From assembly GCA_021299635.1 (NCBI GenBank), contig JAJTFA010000007.1:62001-126000 (forward strand): 64,000 nt of DNA, read 5' to 3'. The translations under genes and the position numbers were made by a program. Under the pieces are notes generated by a model. It searched no databases. It was given only the letters and a program-made list of their open reading frames with translations, and was not told the DNA's origin. Shown here in pieces: positions 1 to 8,912 of the stretch (positions within the stretch are counted from its first letter, which is position 1; each line of letters begins with the position of its first letter). The stretch comes from Sphingobacteriales bacterium (GTDB lineage Bacteria > Bacteroidota > Bacteroidia > UKL13-3).

Positions 1-1
1 G

Positions 2-1312
2 GTATCAGGTTTTGTTCCTCCGGCTTGGTTGGTTGCTCCATTTGCATTATTGCTGATGCTTATTGCTACCGGACCTTTATTGTTTGCTCATGTCTGGCAT
101 AAATATTATAAGCATATAGCTGTATCGCTTGGTTTGCTAGTGGGCATTTATTATCTGACGGTTTATCGTCAGCCACTTCCTGTAATAGAAACCCTGGCTG
201 AGTATGTTTCTTTCATTTCGCTTTTGTTTGCCCTGTATGTCGCAGCAGGAGGCATTTATATTTTTGCTGACTTTGAATCAAAAGCCATAACCAATGTATT
301 GTTCTTGTTGCTGGGAGCAATATTAACCAATATCATCGGTACAACAGGTGCATCAGTATTGCTCATTCGACCGTATATGCGCATCAATAGATATAGGCTA
401 AAACCCTATCATATCGTTTTCTTTATCTTTTTTGTTTCTAACCTGGGAGGCTTACTCACGCCTATTGGAGATCCGCCTTTGTTTATGGGGTTTCTAAAAG
501 GTGTTCCTTTTTTCTGGACTACCACGAATCTTATTTTGCCTTGGCTAATCGCATTACTTTTACTTGCCATTATTTTTATCATACTTGAAAAAAATAATAC
601 AAAACTGGATGAGGTTGATGTGAGTGCACATTATACCCAAACGATCATCATTAGTGGTAAACGCAATTTTATATGGCTAGGTTTGATTATCCTTACCGTA
701 TTCATGGACCCAATGATTATTGATGGTTTTCCTTCCCTTGAGTTTGAAGGCAAAAACATATCTTATATCAGAGAATTGCTGCAACTGGGTATCGCCATCA
801 CTTGTTTGCGCTTTGCTAAAAAAACAGCCATTCAAAGCAATGAATTTAGCTTTGAGCCCATACTTGAAGTGGCCTTTTTGTTTGCAGGTATTTTTCTTAC
901 CATGATTCCGGCTCTGCAATTGCTGGAGCATTACGGAAGCTTGCTGGGAAATATCTCTCCTGGAATGATTTACTTTGGTTCAGGAATGTTTTCTGCCGTG
1001 CTGGATAATGCCCCAACCTATGTAAACTTTTTTGCATTGGTTATGGCGGTGTTTCATTTAAGCATTAGCAATATTCAGGATGTGCAGGACTTTATTAGCA
1101 GTGAGCAAGCCATTTATTTGATAGCTATTTCTGTAGGATCGGTATTTTGGGGTGCCATGACATATATTGGCAATGGCCCTAATTTTATGGTAAAAGCAAT
1201 TGCAGAAAATGCCGGTGTTAAAATGCCACCATTTTTTCAATACATTTATAAATACAGTTTGCCTTTTCTACTTCCGGTGCTGGTGGTAGTATGGCTGATA
1301 TTCTTTTATTAA
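2..1312 (+). CDS. Sodium:proton antiporter (NhaD/ArsB-like), 5' end cut by window edge
   Basis: Polytopic inner-membrane protein of the ion-transporter superfamily annotated in Bacteroidota as sodium:proton antiporter (COG1055, CitMHS_2-like). The frame is open from base 2. A TTG at 29 could serve as a start, but the preceding in-frame residues (VSGFVPPAW) are continuous with the hydrophobic N-terminus, so I treat the gene as truncated by the edge, missing only a short N-terminal piece. About ten or more hydrophobic segments are visible. The glycine- and proline-rich stretch [11 protein letters not shown] at about residue 150 and the paired GNGPNF motif near residue 385 are the typical discontinuous-helix signatures of this fold. 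The exchanged ion is inferred from the family only. The GT2 gene follows after 4 bases, suggesting co-transcription. Confidence 0.8.
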   Translation, partial: VSGFVPPAWLVAPFALLLMLIATGPLLFAHVWHKYYKHIAVSLGLLVGIYYLTVYRQPLPVIETLAEYVSFISLLFALYVAAGGIYIFADFESKAITNVLFLLLGAILTNIIGTTGASVLLIRPYMRINRYRLKPYHIVFFIFFVSNLGGLLTPIGDPPLFMGFLKGVPFFWTTTNLILPWLIALLLLAIIFIILEKNNTKLDEVDVSAHYTQTIIISGKRNFIWLGLIILTVFMDPMIIDGFPSLEFEGKNISYIRELLQLGIAITCLRFAKKTAIQSNEFSFEPILEVAFLFAGIFLTMIPALQLLEHYGSLLGNISPGMIYFGSGMFSAVLDNAPTYVNFFALVMAVFHLSISNIQDVQDFISSEQAIYLIAISVGSVFWGAMTYIGNGPNFMVKAIAENAGVKMPPFFQYIYKYSLPFLLPVLVVVWLIFFY

Positions 1313-1316
1313 ACTT

Positions 1317-2057
1317 ATGCTCAACGGAAAAAAAATTGTAGTGGTATTGCCGGCATATAATGCTGAGCTTACACTCGAAAAAACGTACAACGAGATTCCA
1401 TTTCAAGTTGTAGATGATGTTGTTCTTGTAGATGATGCAGGAAACGATAATACGAGTGAGCTTGCTAAAAGAATCGGAATTAAGCATGTTGTTCGTCACG
1501 AAAAAAATAAAGGTTATGGAGGCAATCAGAAAACCTGCTACGATACTGCGCGCAAGCTGGGTGCCGACATTGTAATTATGCTGCATCCCGATTATCAGTA
1601 CACACCAACGCTCATAACAGCAATGGCTTCTATTATTGCTTACGAGGTATACCCGGTAGTGTTTGGCTCCCGTATCCTTGGTATGGGCGCGCTTAAGGGC
1701 GGTATGCCTTTATATAAATTTATTTTTAATCGTTGCCTCACACTGTTTCAAAATGTTTTGATGCATCAGAAATTATCAGAATATCATACCGGCTACAGGG
1801 CTTTTAGCAAAGAGGTGTTGGAAGCTGTTAATTATCAACTGTGCTCAGATGATTTTGTGTTTGATAATGAAATGGCTGCACAAATATTTTTTAAAGGGTA
1901 TGAGATTGCGGAAGTAACGTGCCCAACCAAATATTTTCCCGAGGCTTCTTCTATTAATTTTAAACGCAGCACCATTTACGGATTGGGCGTGTTGCGTACC
2001 TCCGTTATTTATCGACTCCAAAAATGGGGTTTGGGTAAGTTTCAAATCTTTAGCTAA
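1317..2057 (+). CDS. GT2 glycosyltransferase, polyprenyl-phosphate sugar synthase-like
   Basis: A 246-residue cytosolic GT-A fold glycosyltransferase of family 2, closest in plan to dolichol-phosphate mannose synthase (DPM1-like). Visible signatures are the N-terminal strand [10 protein letters not shown], the nucleotide-binding VDDAGNDNT at about residues 38-46, NKGYGGNQ at about 64-71, and HPDYQY at about 91-96 in the position of the metal-binding DxD. YHTGYRAF near residue 155 matches the acceptor-side motif of the family. There is no C-terminal membrane segment, so it is a DPM1-only type. It begins 4 bases after the antiporter stop. A polyprenyl-phosphate sugar product would suit the GT39 transferase encoded nearby on the other strand, but that link is inference. 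Confidence 0.85.
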   Translation: MLNGKKIVVVLPAYNAELTLEKTYNEIPFQVVDDVVLVDDAGNDNTSELAKRIGIKHVVRHEKNKGYGGNQKTCYDTARKLGADIVIMLHPDYQYTPTLITAMASIIAYEVYPVVFGSRILGMGALKGGMPLYKFIFNRCLTLFQNVLMHQKLSEYHTGYRAFSKEVLEAVNYQLCSDDFVFDNEMAAQIFFKGYEIAEVTCPTKYFPEASSINFKRSTIYGLGVLRTSVIYRLQKWGLGKFQIFS

Positions 2058-2146
2058 TCTTTCTATGTTTTAACTATTTGATGATGAATACTCAGATGTA
2101 TATCACTCGTTTTCTAAATTTAATTAAACGTTCAATTTAACTTGCA

Positions 2147-3736
2147 TTGAAAATCGATTTGCATATAGTTTCACCCATTTCTAAAGAGAATTTAAAATAC
2201 GATTTTCCGGCAGGTATTGCTGTATTTCTTGTTGCAGTACCGCTTTGTCTGGGAATTGCGCATGCATCGGGGGCTCCGCTCATTTCAGGACTTATAACCG
2301 GTGTGATAGGAGGACTTGTTGTGGGTATGGTTAGTAATTCTGCTCTTAGTGTAAGTGGCCCGGCTGCCGGTTTAACAGGCATTGCTTTTGCTGGCATTGC
2401 AAAGCTGGGTTCTTTTGAGGCATTTCTACTGGCTACATTTCTAGCAGGTGTTATACAGATTATTTTGGGTGTGCTTCGCACTGGTGCTGTTGCTGATTAT
2501 ATTCCAACCACAGTTATCAAAGGTATGCTTTCAGCTATAGGTTTAATTCTAATCATCAAACAGATTCCATATCTATTTGGCTACCATAAACAGGCAACTG
2601 TAGCAGAGGAGTTCATTACACCCACGCCCGGGTTAAATGAATTCCAAATGCAGGAGGTGTCAGCTAATCCAAGTAAAGTTAGCATGTTAGTTGATTTTAT
2701 TAGTAACTTACATAATGGGGTTATGATTATCGGTATTATTTCATTGATTATTCTTGCTGTTTGGGATAGGTTTTTTCATATGCGATTTAAAACCATACCT
2801 GGTTCTTTGCTTGTAGTATTTTTCGGTGTTCTACTAAACCACTTTCTGCATTTCTTTTCCAGTATAATGCCGCTTCAACCCAGTCATCTTGTGCAAATTC
2901 CTGAAATAAATAGCATAAACGAGTTTATTTATGTTACCCATTTCCCTAATATGAAGGAATTATCCAATTATGAAGTATATGTAATTGCTATTACTATAGC
3001 CATTGTAGCTTCTATTGAAACCTTATTATCTGTTGAAGCTATTGATAAACTAGATCCACTTAAGAGAAAGACGCATGCAAACCAAGAATTATTCGCACAG
3101 GGAATTGGCAATATGATCAGTGGTATGCTGGGTGGTTTGCCCATGACCGCTGTTATTGTGCGTGGCTCAGTAAATGTATCGGCAGGTGCACGCACCAAGC
3201 AATCGGCTATATTACATGGTATGTTTATAGTAATTGCTATGGTTTTTCTTGCGCCTCTTATCAATACCATTCCGCTCTCATGTTTGGCAGCTGTATTGGT
3301 TTATACAGGATATAAACTTTTTCAACCTTCACAGTTTATTCAGATGTATAAGAGAGGTTGGAATCAGCTATTGCCATTTGTACTAACCATTGTAGCCATC
3401 ATATTTACGGATTTGCTCATAGGTGTAATGATTGGATTAGCTGTTTCTGCCATCTTTATTATTAAACAGGACTATGAAGGGGGCACACTTAAGATTATTG
3501 ATACCGGTAAGCGAAAAAGGTTGGTATTTGGCGAGAGTGTTACCTTTTTACAAAAGCAGCGGCTTCAGTATTTTCTATCAGAGCTGCAAACAGGAAACGT
3601 TCTTGAAATTGATGCATCTAATACCTATTTTATTGATGCATCTATTCAAGAATTATTAGATGAATTTAAGGAAACAGCTTCAGAAAAAAAGGTGCAACTA
3701 ATAATCCATGAACCGGCTCAATTCAACTCTCATTAG
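2147..3736 (+). CDS. SulP family anion transporter with short STAS domain
   Basis: A 529-residue inner-membrane transporter of the SulP/SLC26 family (sulfate, bicarbonate or other anions). The first helix region carries DFPAGIAVFLVAVPLCLGIA at about residues 19-38, and the signature GLPMTAVIVRGSVNVSAGARTK lies at about 330-351. About residues 1-440 are membrane-embedded. The last 85 residues form a short STAS-like domain with EIDASNTYFIDAS. A stop codon lies 9 bases upstream in frame and there is no ATG before residue about 60, so the TTG at 2147 is the likely start; no Shine-Dalgarno is seen. The 89-base gap from the GT2 gene could hold a promoter. The substrate cannot be read from the sequence. 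Bicarbonate is common for such genes when a carbonic anhydrase is adjacent, but none is here. Confidence 0.88.
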   Translation: MKIDLHIVSPISKENLKYDFPAGIAVFLVAVPLCLGIAHASGAPLISGLITGVIGGLVVGMVSNSALSVSGPAAGLTGIAFAGIAKLGSFEAFLLATFLAGVIQIILGVLRTGAVADYIPTTVIKGMLSAIGLILIIKQIPYLFGYHKQATVAEEFITPTPGLNEFQMQEVSANPSKVSMLVDFISNLHNGVMIIGIISLIILAVWDRFFHMRFKTIPGSLLVVFFGVLLNHFLHFFSSIMPLQPSHLVQIPEINSINEFIYVTHFPNMKELSNYEVYVIAITIAIVASIETLLSVEAIDKLDPLKRKTHANQELFAQGIGNMISGMLGGLPMTAVIVRGSVNVSAGARTKQSAILHGMFIVIAMVFLAPLINTIPLSCLAAVLVYTGYKLFQPSQFIQMYKRGWNQLLPFVLTIVAIIFTDLLIGVMIGLAVSAIFIIKQDYEGGTLKIIDTGKRKRLVFGESVTFLQKQRLQYFLSELQTGNVLEIDASNTYFIDASIQELLDEFKETASEKKVQLIIHEPAQFNSH

Positions 3737-3756
3737 CATTAAGCAAAGAGGTAAAT

Positions 3757-5403
3757 CTATTTTTTGACAGGTATCCTAATCAGCAAGGCAAATCCGCCTT
3801 TTCTTTCAAGCTCTTTAATATCGTTGCTTACGTACTCTTTAGCATGCTTTACTTTCACTAAAAAATATACCGGCTTGTCAATATTGCCATGTAATAGCCA
3901 TTCCTTATCGGTATAATTAGCATTTTTTTGTGGCTGCACCTGTGCATAAAAGTATTGGGCATAGCTTTTATGCCCCAATGATTCAACATAGCAGTCTTTG
4001 CCCTTCAATTGCTCATAAAATAAAATAGCAGGTTGCTGCGAGTATGCTTCTATTTTAGGTACAATCAAATATAAATAGAACGATATGAACAGTGCGGTAC
4101 TGCAAAGTAGAAGCATCAATCCTCTTTCTGCTCGATTTTGTAATAGCCTTATGACACTGCTGATAACAATCATTAGGAAGATAAAGCCTAATATGAATTC
4201 ATAACCGTTCCAAGGGCCTTGAATTTGTAAAGATGCTACGGCAAATTCATCTTTTATATAGGGAATGATTGCTGCTTTATATGAATCAATTAAGGTGATG
4301 CCTCCCAACGTAACGGCAATGATTGAGCCTAGCAGTAATGTGGTAATTATGGTGCCATTTGAAAATTTCCTCAAGCTTTTAATTTGCACGTCTGTGCCCA
4401 ATGCTGCCATAAACGTAAGCGGCAAATAGCATAAGGAGGAGTAGTGAACAATTTTGGTTTTAACCAATGAAAAAAGGATGAGTACCACCCAGAATAAAAT
4501 AGCCATCCATTTTTTTAGCTGGGTAGGTGATTGATGGCCTGATTTGATAATGGCATTAAATCCTCTGAATGCAAAAATGGATGAAGGGAAACAACCGAGC
4601 AGTAAAACAACCGGATGATACCAGAGAGGCTGTCCATGTCCTGCCACCGGATTTTTAAACAAATCAATTTGATATGAAAGAAAATCTTTGATTACCGTAA
4701 TACCATTTTTGCTAACCTCAGAAACAACCCAGAGAGAACTAATTAGCAGAAAAGGAACGAATGCCATTACAAAAAGGCGCAGTGAAAAGAATATCCTAAA
4801 ACGATTAGTCATTATCCATATCACCGTGCATAAAGCAATAATTAGCACAGCTACGGGGCCTTTGGTTAACACAGCCAATCCGCTGAATACACCTGCCAGC
4901 ATAAATCTTTTAGAAAGATACTCTGTATTGTCATTGATGCATGCCAGATAGAGTTGATAAATAGCTGAGAAAATGAATAGGTTAAACCATGGATCAATAA
5001 TGCCACTCTTAAAATAAAGAAAAGGAGTAAAGGATCCTGCCATAAATAAAACCCACCACATGCCTAGTTCCACATTGAAGTGTTTTTTACCAATTCGAAA
5101 AATCGAGGTGAGTGTGATGATGCCACAAATGGCATTGGGAAAACGTGCTGCAAATTCATTTATACCAAAAAGTTTCATGCTGCCTGCCTGTAACCAGAAG
5201 AATAAAGGTGGCTTTTCCCAAAAAGGCTGAAAATTTATTTGCACCCTAAAGTATTCACCGGTTATGAGCATCTCTCTTGCCGATTCTGCAAAATTTATTT
5301 CGTCCCAGTCAAACAAGTGCACATCTCCTAAAAACGGCAAAAACAATATGGCTGAAAGCAATGCCACTTTGAGCTCACCATATTTTTCAAGTAGGCTATT
5401 CAT
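3757..5403 (-). CDS. GT39/ArnT-like glycosyltransferase, membrane-bound
   Basis: A 548-residue polytopic GT-C glycosyltransferase that would transfer a sugar from a polyprenyl-phosphate donor to an acceptor on the periplasmic side. After the first membrane helix comes FDWDEINFAE (D34-E35), the catalytic acidic pair of the PMT/ArnT family, then FWEKPPLFFWLQ at about residues 57-68, typical of ArnT-like enzymes. About ten further hydrophobic segments follow, with a soluble C-terminal tail. I use the ATG at 5403, which overlaps the upstream PAP2 stop in ATGAATAG and fits translational coupling; a start further upstream at 5442 would overlap that gene by 47 bases. The acceptor (lipid A, glycan or protein) is unknown. 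It is convergent with the SulP gene with a 20-base gap. Confidence 0.85.
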   Translation of the reverse strand: MNSLLEKYGELKVALLSAILFLPFLGDVHLFDWDEINFAESAREMLITGEYFRVQINFQPFWEKPPLFFWLQAGSMKLFGINEFAARFPNAICGIITLTSIFRIGKKHFNVELGMWWVLFMAGSFTPFLYFKSGIIDPWFNLFIFSAIYQLYLACINDNTEYLSKRFMLAGVFSGLAVLTKGPVAVLIIALCTVIWIMTNRFRIFFSLRLFVMAFVPFLLISSLWVVSEVSKNGITVIKDFLSYQIDLFKNPVAGHGQPLWYHPVVLLLGCFPSSIFAFRGFNAIIKSGHQSPTQLKKWMAILFWVVLILFSLVKTKIVHYSSLCYLPLTFMAALGTDVQIKSLRKFSNGTIITTLLLGSIIAVTLGGITLIDSYKAAIIPYIKDEFAVASLQIQGPWNGYEFILGFIFLMIVISSVIRLLQNRAERGLMLLLCSTALFISFYLYLIVPKIEAYSQQPAILFYEQLKGKDCYVESLGHKSYAQYFYAQVQPQKNANYTDKEWLLHGNIDKPVYFLVKVKHAKEYVSNDIKELERKGGFALLIRIPVKK

Positions 5404-6052
5404 CTTTCTTCGGCTTAAATTTGCTGAAGCTGTAATAAACAACTACTGCTGAAATGACCCCCAATAACGATCCAAAAAGGGTGTCTTCAAAAAAGTGCTG
5501 TAGCAGATATATTCTGGTAAATCCAACAAAAACTGCGGGCAAGATGTATGCAATTTTAATAAGGCGATTCTTAGCATAAAAGGAGAGCAGTGCAAAGAAA
5601 GCAAATGCAGTAGTTGTGTGACCCGAAGGAAAGCTATTATAATTTCTGATTTCAACACCGTCAATGATATGCAAGCGTGATAAATCTAAAACCATTGCAG
5701 GTCTAAGTGATTCAGTAAAAATTAAGTGCTTAAGCCCTTGTGCCAGAATTGAACTCAATAAATAGCTAAGCACAAATACCAAAGCCATTTTGCGGTTAAA
5801 TAAGGAGATGAAGGCACTGGCTATGAGGAAGAAGAGTCCATCTCCGATATGCGTTCCGTATTTACACACGAAATCCAGTAGGGGATTATATAGGCTGTTA
5901 ATGGAATGTGAGAGAGACTCCTGCGTAAAGGTGTATTGTATATAAATACCACCAATGCAAAGAAAAATATAGGTGTATAAGAATGGTTTGGTATATAAAA
6001 GGTGACTGCTCAACACTACAAAAAAACAAAAAAGCATGTTCAGAACAAACAT
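5396..6052 (-). CDS. PAP2-family membrane phosphatase
   Basis: A 218-residue membrane phosphatase of the PAP2 superfamily, which includes undecaprenyl-pyrophosphate and lipid A phosphatases. All three active-site motifs are present: KHLIFTESLRP (KxxxxxxRP), FPSGHTTTAF (PSGH) and TRIYLLQHFFED (SRxxxxxHxxxD-like, with Thr replacing Ser). About six hydrophobic helices surround them, with catalysis on the periplasmic face. Recycling of the polyprenyl carrier would suit the overlapping GT39 gene downstream. Start choice is awkward: ATGs at 6052 and 6037 both lie inside a hairpin that looks like the terminator of the preceding gene. Either the hairpin is read through or the true start is a non-ATG codon downstream. 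Confidence 0.82.
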   Translation of the reverse strand: MFVLNMLFCFFVVLSSHLLYTKPFLYTYIFLCIGGIYIQYTFTQESLSHSINSLYNPLLDFVCKYGTHIGDGLFFLIASAFISLFNRKMALVFVLSYLLSSILAQGLKHLIFTESLRPAMVLDLSRLHIIDGVEIRNYNSFPSGHTTTAFAFFALLSFYAKNRLIKIAYILPAVFVGFTRIYLLQHFFEDTLFGSLLGVISAVVVYYSFSKFKPKKDE

Positions 6053-6058
6053 GCTTTT
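6021..6058 (-). terminator. Intrinsic terminator after the sus-type operon
   Basis: Perfect 11-base arms AAAAGCATGTT (6030-6040) and AACATGCTTTT (6048-6058) with a 7-base loop, followed on the minus strand by a T-rich tract. It lies 20 bases beyond the stop at 6079 and ends the susC-led transcript. It overlaps the putative start of the PAP2 gene. Confidence 0.75.
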
Positions 6059-6078
6059 CTAAGTAGGTGAGTTTATGG

Positions 6079-6945
6079 TTATTGGCAACCGGCTTTTAAC
6101 TTATTCTTCTCGTTGGTTTGGTCATCTGAACTGTTGTAGGTTTTCTTTCTTACCGTAGCTTCAATATCTACCAGTCTCGATCCGTTAGGAATATTAAAGA
6201 AGCGTCTGGGTATCATGGTTATCTTAAACCTGCCATCAGTCATCTTTTTCATTTGCAACTTTGGGTTTTCCTGCACTTTAAAAAACTTGGCTGGCTCAAT
6301 GGAGCTGCGCACTTGAGTCGTTGTGTCTTCAATGGTTGCAATGATATGCATGTAAGCCTCGCCATCTGGCAGGTTTTGCATGGTAGTTTTTGGCTCCTGC
6401 GGATTATCATAAACCAAACTGGTAATTTCATTTTCAAAAATGGTTCCCGGAACTGCATAAACAATACCACGGTTTAACTTTGGTGGTGTAATAGGTAAAT
6501 TAAAATCTTCTGTTTTAGAATCTGGGTCGCCATAGCCTCCTCCGTCTTTTGGTTTTACTAGAAATGAAATTCCCTTCGCATAAACAGTATTTGCATCAAC
6601 GCCATAGAATGAAACCGGTACCATTTCATAGTACCAAACATTTGCTCCTTTATCCGGGTCTTTGGTCATACGCAATGTTTCATTGCTGTTTTTCCAAGGC
6701 TTATCTCCTGAGCCATTTAGTAATGAATCAACGCGTGCTTCATTTGGGTTCCAAGTCCAAATATAAAATGGGCCATCAGGATTACTTTTCATAACATCTG
6801 CGCTAGCAGAGGTGGCTTTCGCAACATTACAATAAATACGTACCGTCTTGGTTACATCCGGATTTTCAGGCTCTACCCAAGCGGCTTGCCCCATGGTTGA
6901 GAGATAAAAACAGATATTAAGAATGATGAATATAATTTTTTTCAT
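6079..6945 (-). CDS. Secreted protein in SusE/SusF position
   Basis: A 288-residue exported protein with a signal peptide (MKKIIFIILNICFYLSTMGQA; cleavage near AQAA is plausible) and no lipobox. I do not recognise a named family with certainty. It begins AAWVEPENPDVTKTVRIYCNV, resembling beta-sandwich modules that open with an Ala-Trp-x-x-Pro strand. Tryptophans cluster at FYIWTWNPNEA (about 60-70) and WYYEM, which would suit a carbohydrate-binding face. It is the last gene of the susC-susD-lipoprotein operon, 4 bases after the lipoprotein stop and followed by a strong terminator. By position it corresponds to SusE/SusF, the surface glucan-binding partners. Function is inferred from context. 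It ends in an unusual Lys-Ala-Gly-Cys-Gln. Confidence 0.6.
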   Translation of the reverse strand: MKKIIFIILNICFYLSTMGQAAWVEPENPDVTKTVRIYCNVAKATSASADVMKSNPDGPFYIWTWNPNEARVDSLLNGSGDKPWKNSNETLRMTKDPDKGANVWYYEMVPVSFYGVDANTVYAKGISFLVKPKDGGGYGDPDSKTEDFNLPITPPKLNRGIVYAVPGTIFENEITSLVYDNPQEPKTTMQNLPDGEAYMHIIATIEDTTTQVRSSIEPAKFFKVQENPKLQMKKMTDGRFKITMIPRRFFNIPNGSRLVDIEATVRKKTYNSSDDQTNEKNKLKAGCQ

Positions 6946-6949
6946 GGCG

Positions 6950-7462
6950 CTATTTTTTTAAGAAATCAATATTAAAGGTAAATGCTTTATCAGATCCGCA
7001 CATAGATGTTTTGGTATACAGTAATTTTGGATTTGCTCCCAACAGATTGGTTCCTATGGAAATGCTACCAATAGCTTGGTTATTTGCATCACTCAAATTT
7101 ATTTTGGTAGGGTAGGCAGGGTCATCAAAAGACCATTTTCCTGAGGTTATACCAAAATAGTTTACCACTACACCAGCGGTATCCGCAGTAAAGGTATAGT
7201 CGGTCTTAAAAACGATGGAAGGTGCGTTTGAACCCGGTTCCTGCGTAAAGAAATCGGTTATATCCATTGTTTCTTTGGTTAATGATTTCTCGTCAACTTG
7301 CATGGCAGTTTGCATTTGCCATTTACCACTAATGATGGTAAGCAGTTGGTCTGAGCTATAGAGCGGAGGCCCAATTTTTTTGTCTTCATCATATGGCTTT
7401 TCGCATGCGCTCCATATAAAGGGGAGCAAACACAGCATTAATTTTAACAATGTATTTTTCAT
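6950..7462 (-). CDS. DUF5004-like lipoprotein of the sus operon
   Basis: A 170-residue lipoprotein with signal peptide and lipobox (FIWSAC, Cys about 19), predicted to be anchored in a membrane, probably the outer membrane as for other Sus components. The body holds ISGKWQMQ, FKTDYTFTAD and ITSGKWSFDD, the pattern of small lipocalin-like beta-barrels (DUF5004 and relatives) common in Bacteroidota polysaccharide loci. It sits between susD (7 bases upstream) and the SusE-position gene (4 bases downstream), so it is clearly in the operon. Its biochemical role is unknown; a scaffold or binding accessory is a guess from context. Confidence 0.65.
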   Translation of the reverse strand: MKNTLLKLMLCLLPFIWSACEKPYDEDKKIGPPLYSSDQLLTIISGKWQMQTAMQVDEKSLTKETMDITDFFTQEPGSNAPSIVFKTDYTFTADTAGVVVNYFGITSGKWSFDDPAYPTKINLSDANNQAIGSISIGTNLLGANPKLLYTKTSMCGSDKAFTFNIDFLKK

Positions 7463-7469
7463 ATATTAA

Positions 7470-8912
7470 TTATTTACAAACAGTTGTAGGATTAAACTCA
7501 AACACCCTTGATGTGCCGCAAGAAGCGGGGAATTGAAGAATCATGCCATTGCAATTCCATGGAACCCCTCTAACCATTAGATTATCCTGACCCTTGCTCA
7601 CACCTATTCTTTTAACCTGATGCAATCTGTCCCCTTCGCAATTCATTTCCAATCTGCGCTGCATCCTGATTTCATCTACTAACGCACTGCCGCTTAAAGA
7701 AGCAATATAGGTTTCTTTCGTTGCACTTGGCTTATATGCCCTTTTAACAATAGGCGTTAAATCTGCAATGGCACCAGTTGAGTTTCCTTGTATGGCAAGA
7801 ATTTCTGCACGCATTAGCTTTAAATCTGTTAAGTGTAGGTAAGGTGCAGCAAAATTATTCAGATTAAATTTGGTTGTAGCCATTTGTTGGTTAGACTGAC
7901 CTTTAAAATAGGTTTTCGTTATTTTACTGCGCTGATCACTGGTATCGTTGCTCAGCAAACCAGCAAGTTCAGCAGAGAAGCAGAGTATAGGTAATACATT
8001 ATCACCTTGCAAATCATTTCTGTATTTGTCTTTAAACTCACCGCTTCTACTTCCGGTTTCATAAGCATTATTTCCGCTTACAAATCCAAAAATAACTTCA
8101 TTCGCCACATTATCCCTGATGAATCTGTTTAAACTATCACTTAGCTGATACTTATTGGAATTGATTACCTCATCAAGCAAGGGTAATGCATTGGTATAAT
8201 CATTCATTTGAAAGTAAACTTTAGCCAACAGAGCTTTTGCACCATCTTTATTTACATAAACACCATTTTGTTCAGGTAGTTTGCTAATGGCTGCCAGCAA
8301 TTGGCTAATGATGTACTCGTAACTTTCCTTAACGGTTGAACGAGGAATAGCTTCATTTTGCGCTCTTTTTCTGAGAATGATTCCAAGGTGAGAATTATCA
8401 GGAGTATAGCCATAAGGCTGAGCCCACAACCGCAACGATTCAAAGTGGCAAAGTGCCCTGAGAAATGCAGCTTCACCCTGAAAACGATTTTTTTCATCAT
8501 CGCTTAGGTTAAGTTTATCGTAATACAAATCCATAACATTGCAGCGATAAATGGTATAGTATGGCTGTGCGAACGCGCCTCCAATAAATGTATTAAACTG
8601 ATCACTTTGTCTGTTGTATATACCGGTAAGGAAACCATCATTATTGGTTGGCTTGCTCACATCATCTGCCAGCAAATCTGAAGCTACCTGAAACTGTCCG
8701 TTCATCATGTTTGCACAGGCATCATAGCATGAGTTAAGAAGTGCCTGCATATCAGCTTTACTTCTAATAGCACTATCAGGGGTTAACGCACCTTCTCCGG
8801 CCTCTAATTCTATATCAAGGTTTTTTTCGCATGCACTAAGCATTATAACTGTGGCTAAGATGGAGCTGTATAAAAATGCTGATAATTTATATGTTTTCAT
8901 ATTGCGTATCAT
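7470..8912 (-). CDS. susD: SusD/RagB family surface glycan-binding lipoprotein
   Basis: A 480-residue lipoprotein of the SusD family, which caps the SusC channel and binds oligosaccharides. The lipobox is VIMLSAC. The N-terminal region has ADMQALLNSCYDACAN, and the TPR-like helices have GEAAFLRALCHFESLRLWAQPYGY at about residues 145-168 and IRMQRRLEMNCEGDRLHQVKR near the C-terminus; all are family hallmarks. ATG 8912 shares its A with the susC stop (TAATG), which favours coupling. A second ATG at 8900 gives an equally good signal peptide. Substrate specificity is inferred from the neighbouring GH13 and GH31 genes to be an alpha-glucan. The protein is shorter than many SusD homologues. Confidence 0.92.
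   Translation of the reverse strand: MIRNMKTYKLSAFLYSSILATVIMLSACEKNLDIELEAGEGALTPDSAIRSKADMQALLNSCYDACANMMNGQFQVASDLLADDVSKPTNNDGFLTGIYNRQSDQFNTFIGGAFAQPYYTIYRCNVMDLYYDKLNLSDDEKNRFQGEAAFLRALCHFESLRLWAQPYGYTPDNSHLGIILRKRAQNEAIPRSTVKESYEYIISQLLAAISKLPEQNGVYVNKDGAKALLAKVYFQMNDYTNALPLLDEVINSNKYQLSDSLNRFIRDNVANEVIFGFVSGNNAYETGSRSGEFKDKYRNDLQGDNVLPILCFSAELAGLLSNDTSDQRSKITKTYFKGQSNQQMATTKFNLNNFAAPYLHLTDLKLMRAEILAIQGNSTGAIADLTPIVKRAYKPSATKETYIASLSGSALVDEIRMQRRLEMNCEGDRLHQVKRIGVSKGQDNLMVRGVPWNCNGMILQFPASCGTSRVFEFNPTTVCK

Noticed and set aside
1218-1586. Minus-strand open frame of 122 codons under the antiporter and GT2 genes
   Set aside because: It is antisense to two well-supported genes and spans their junction without its own motifs.
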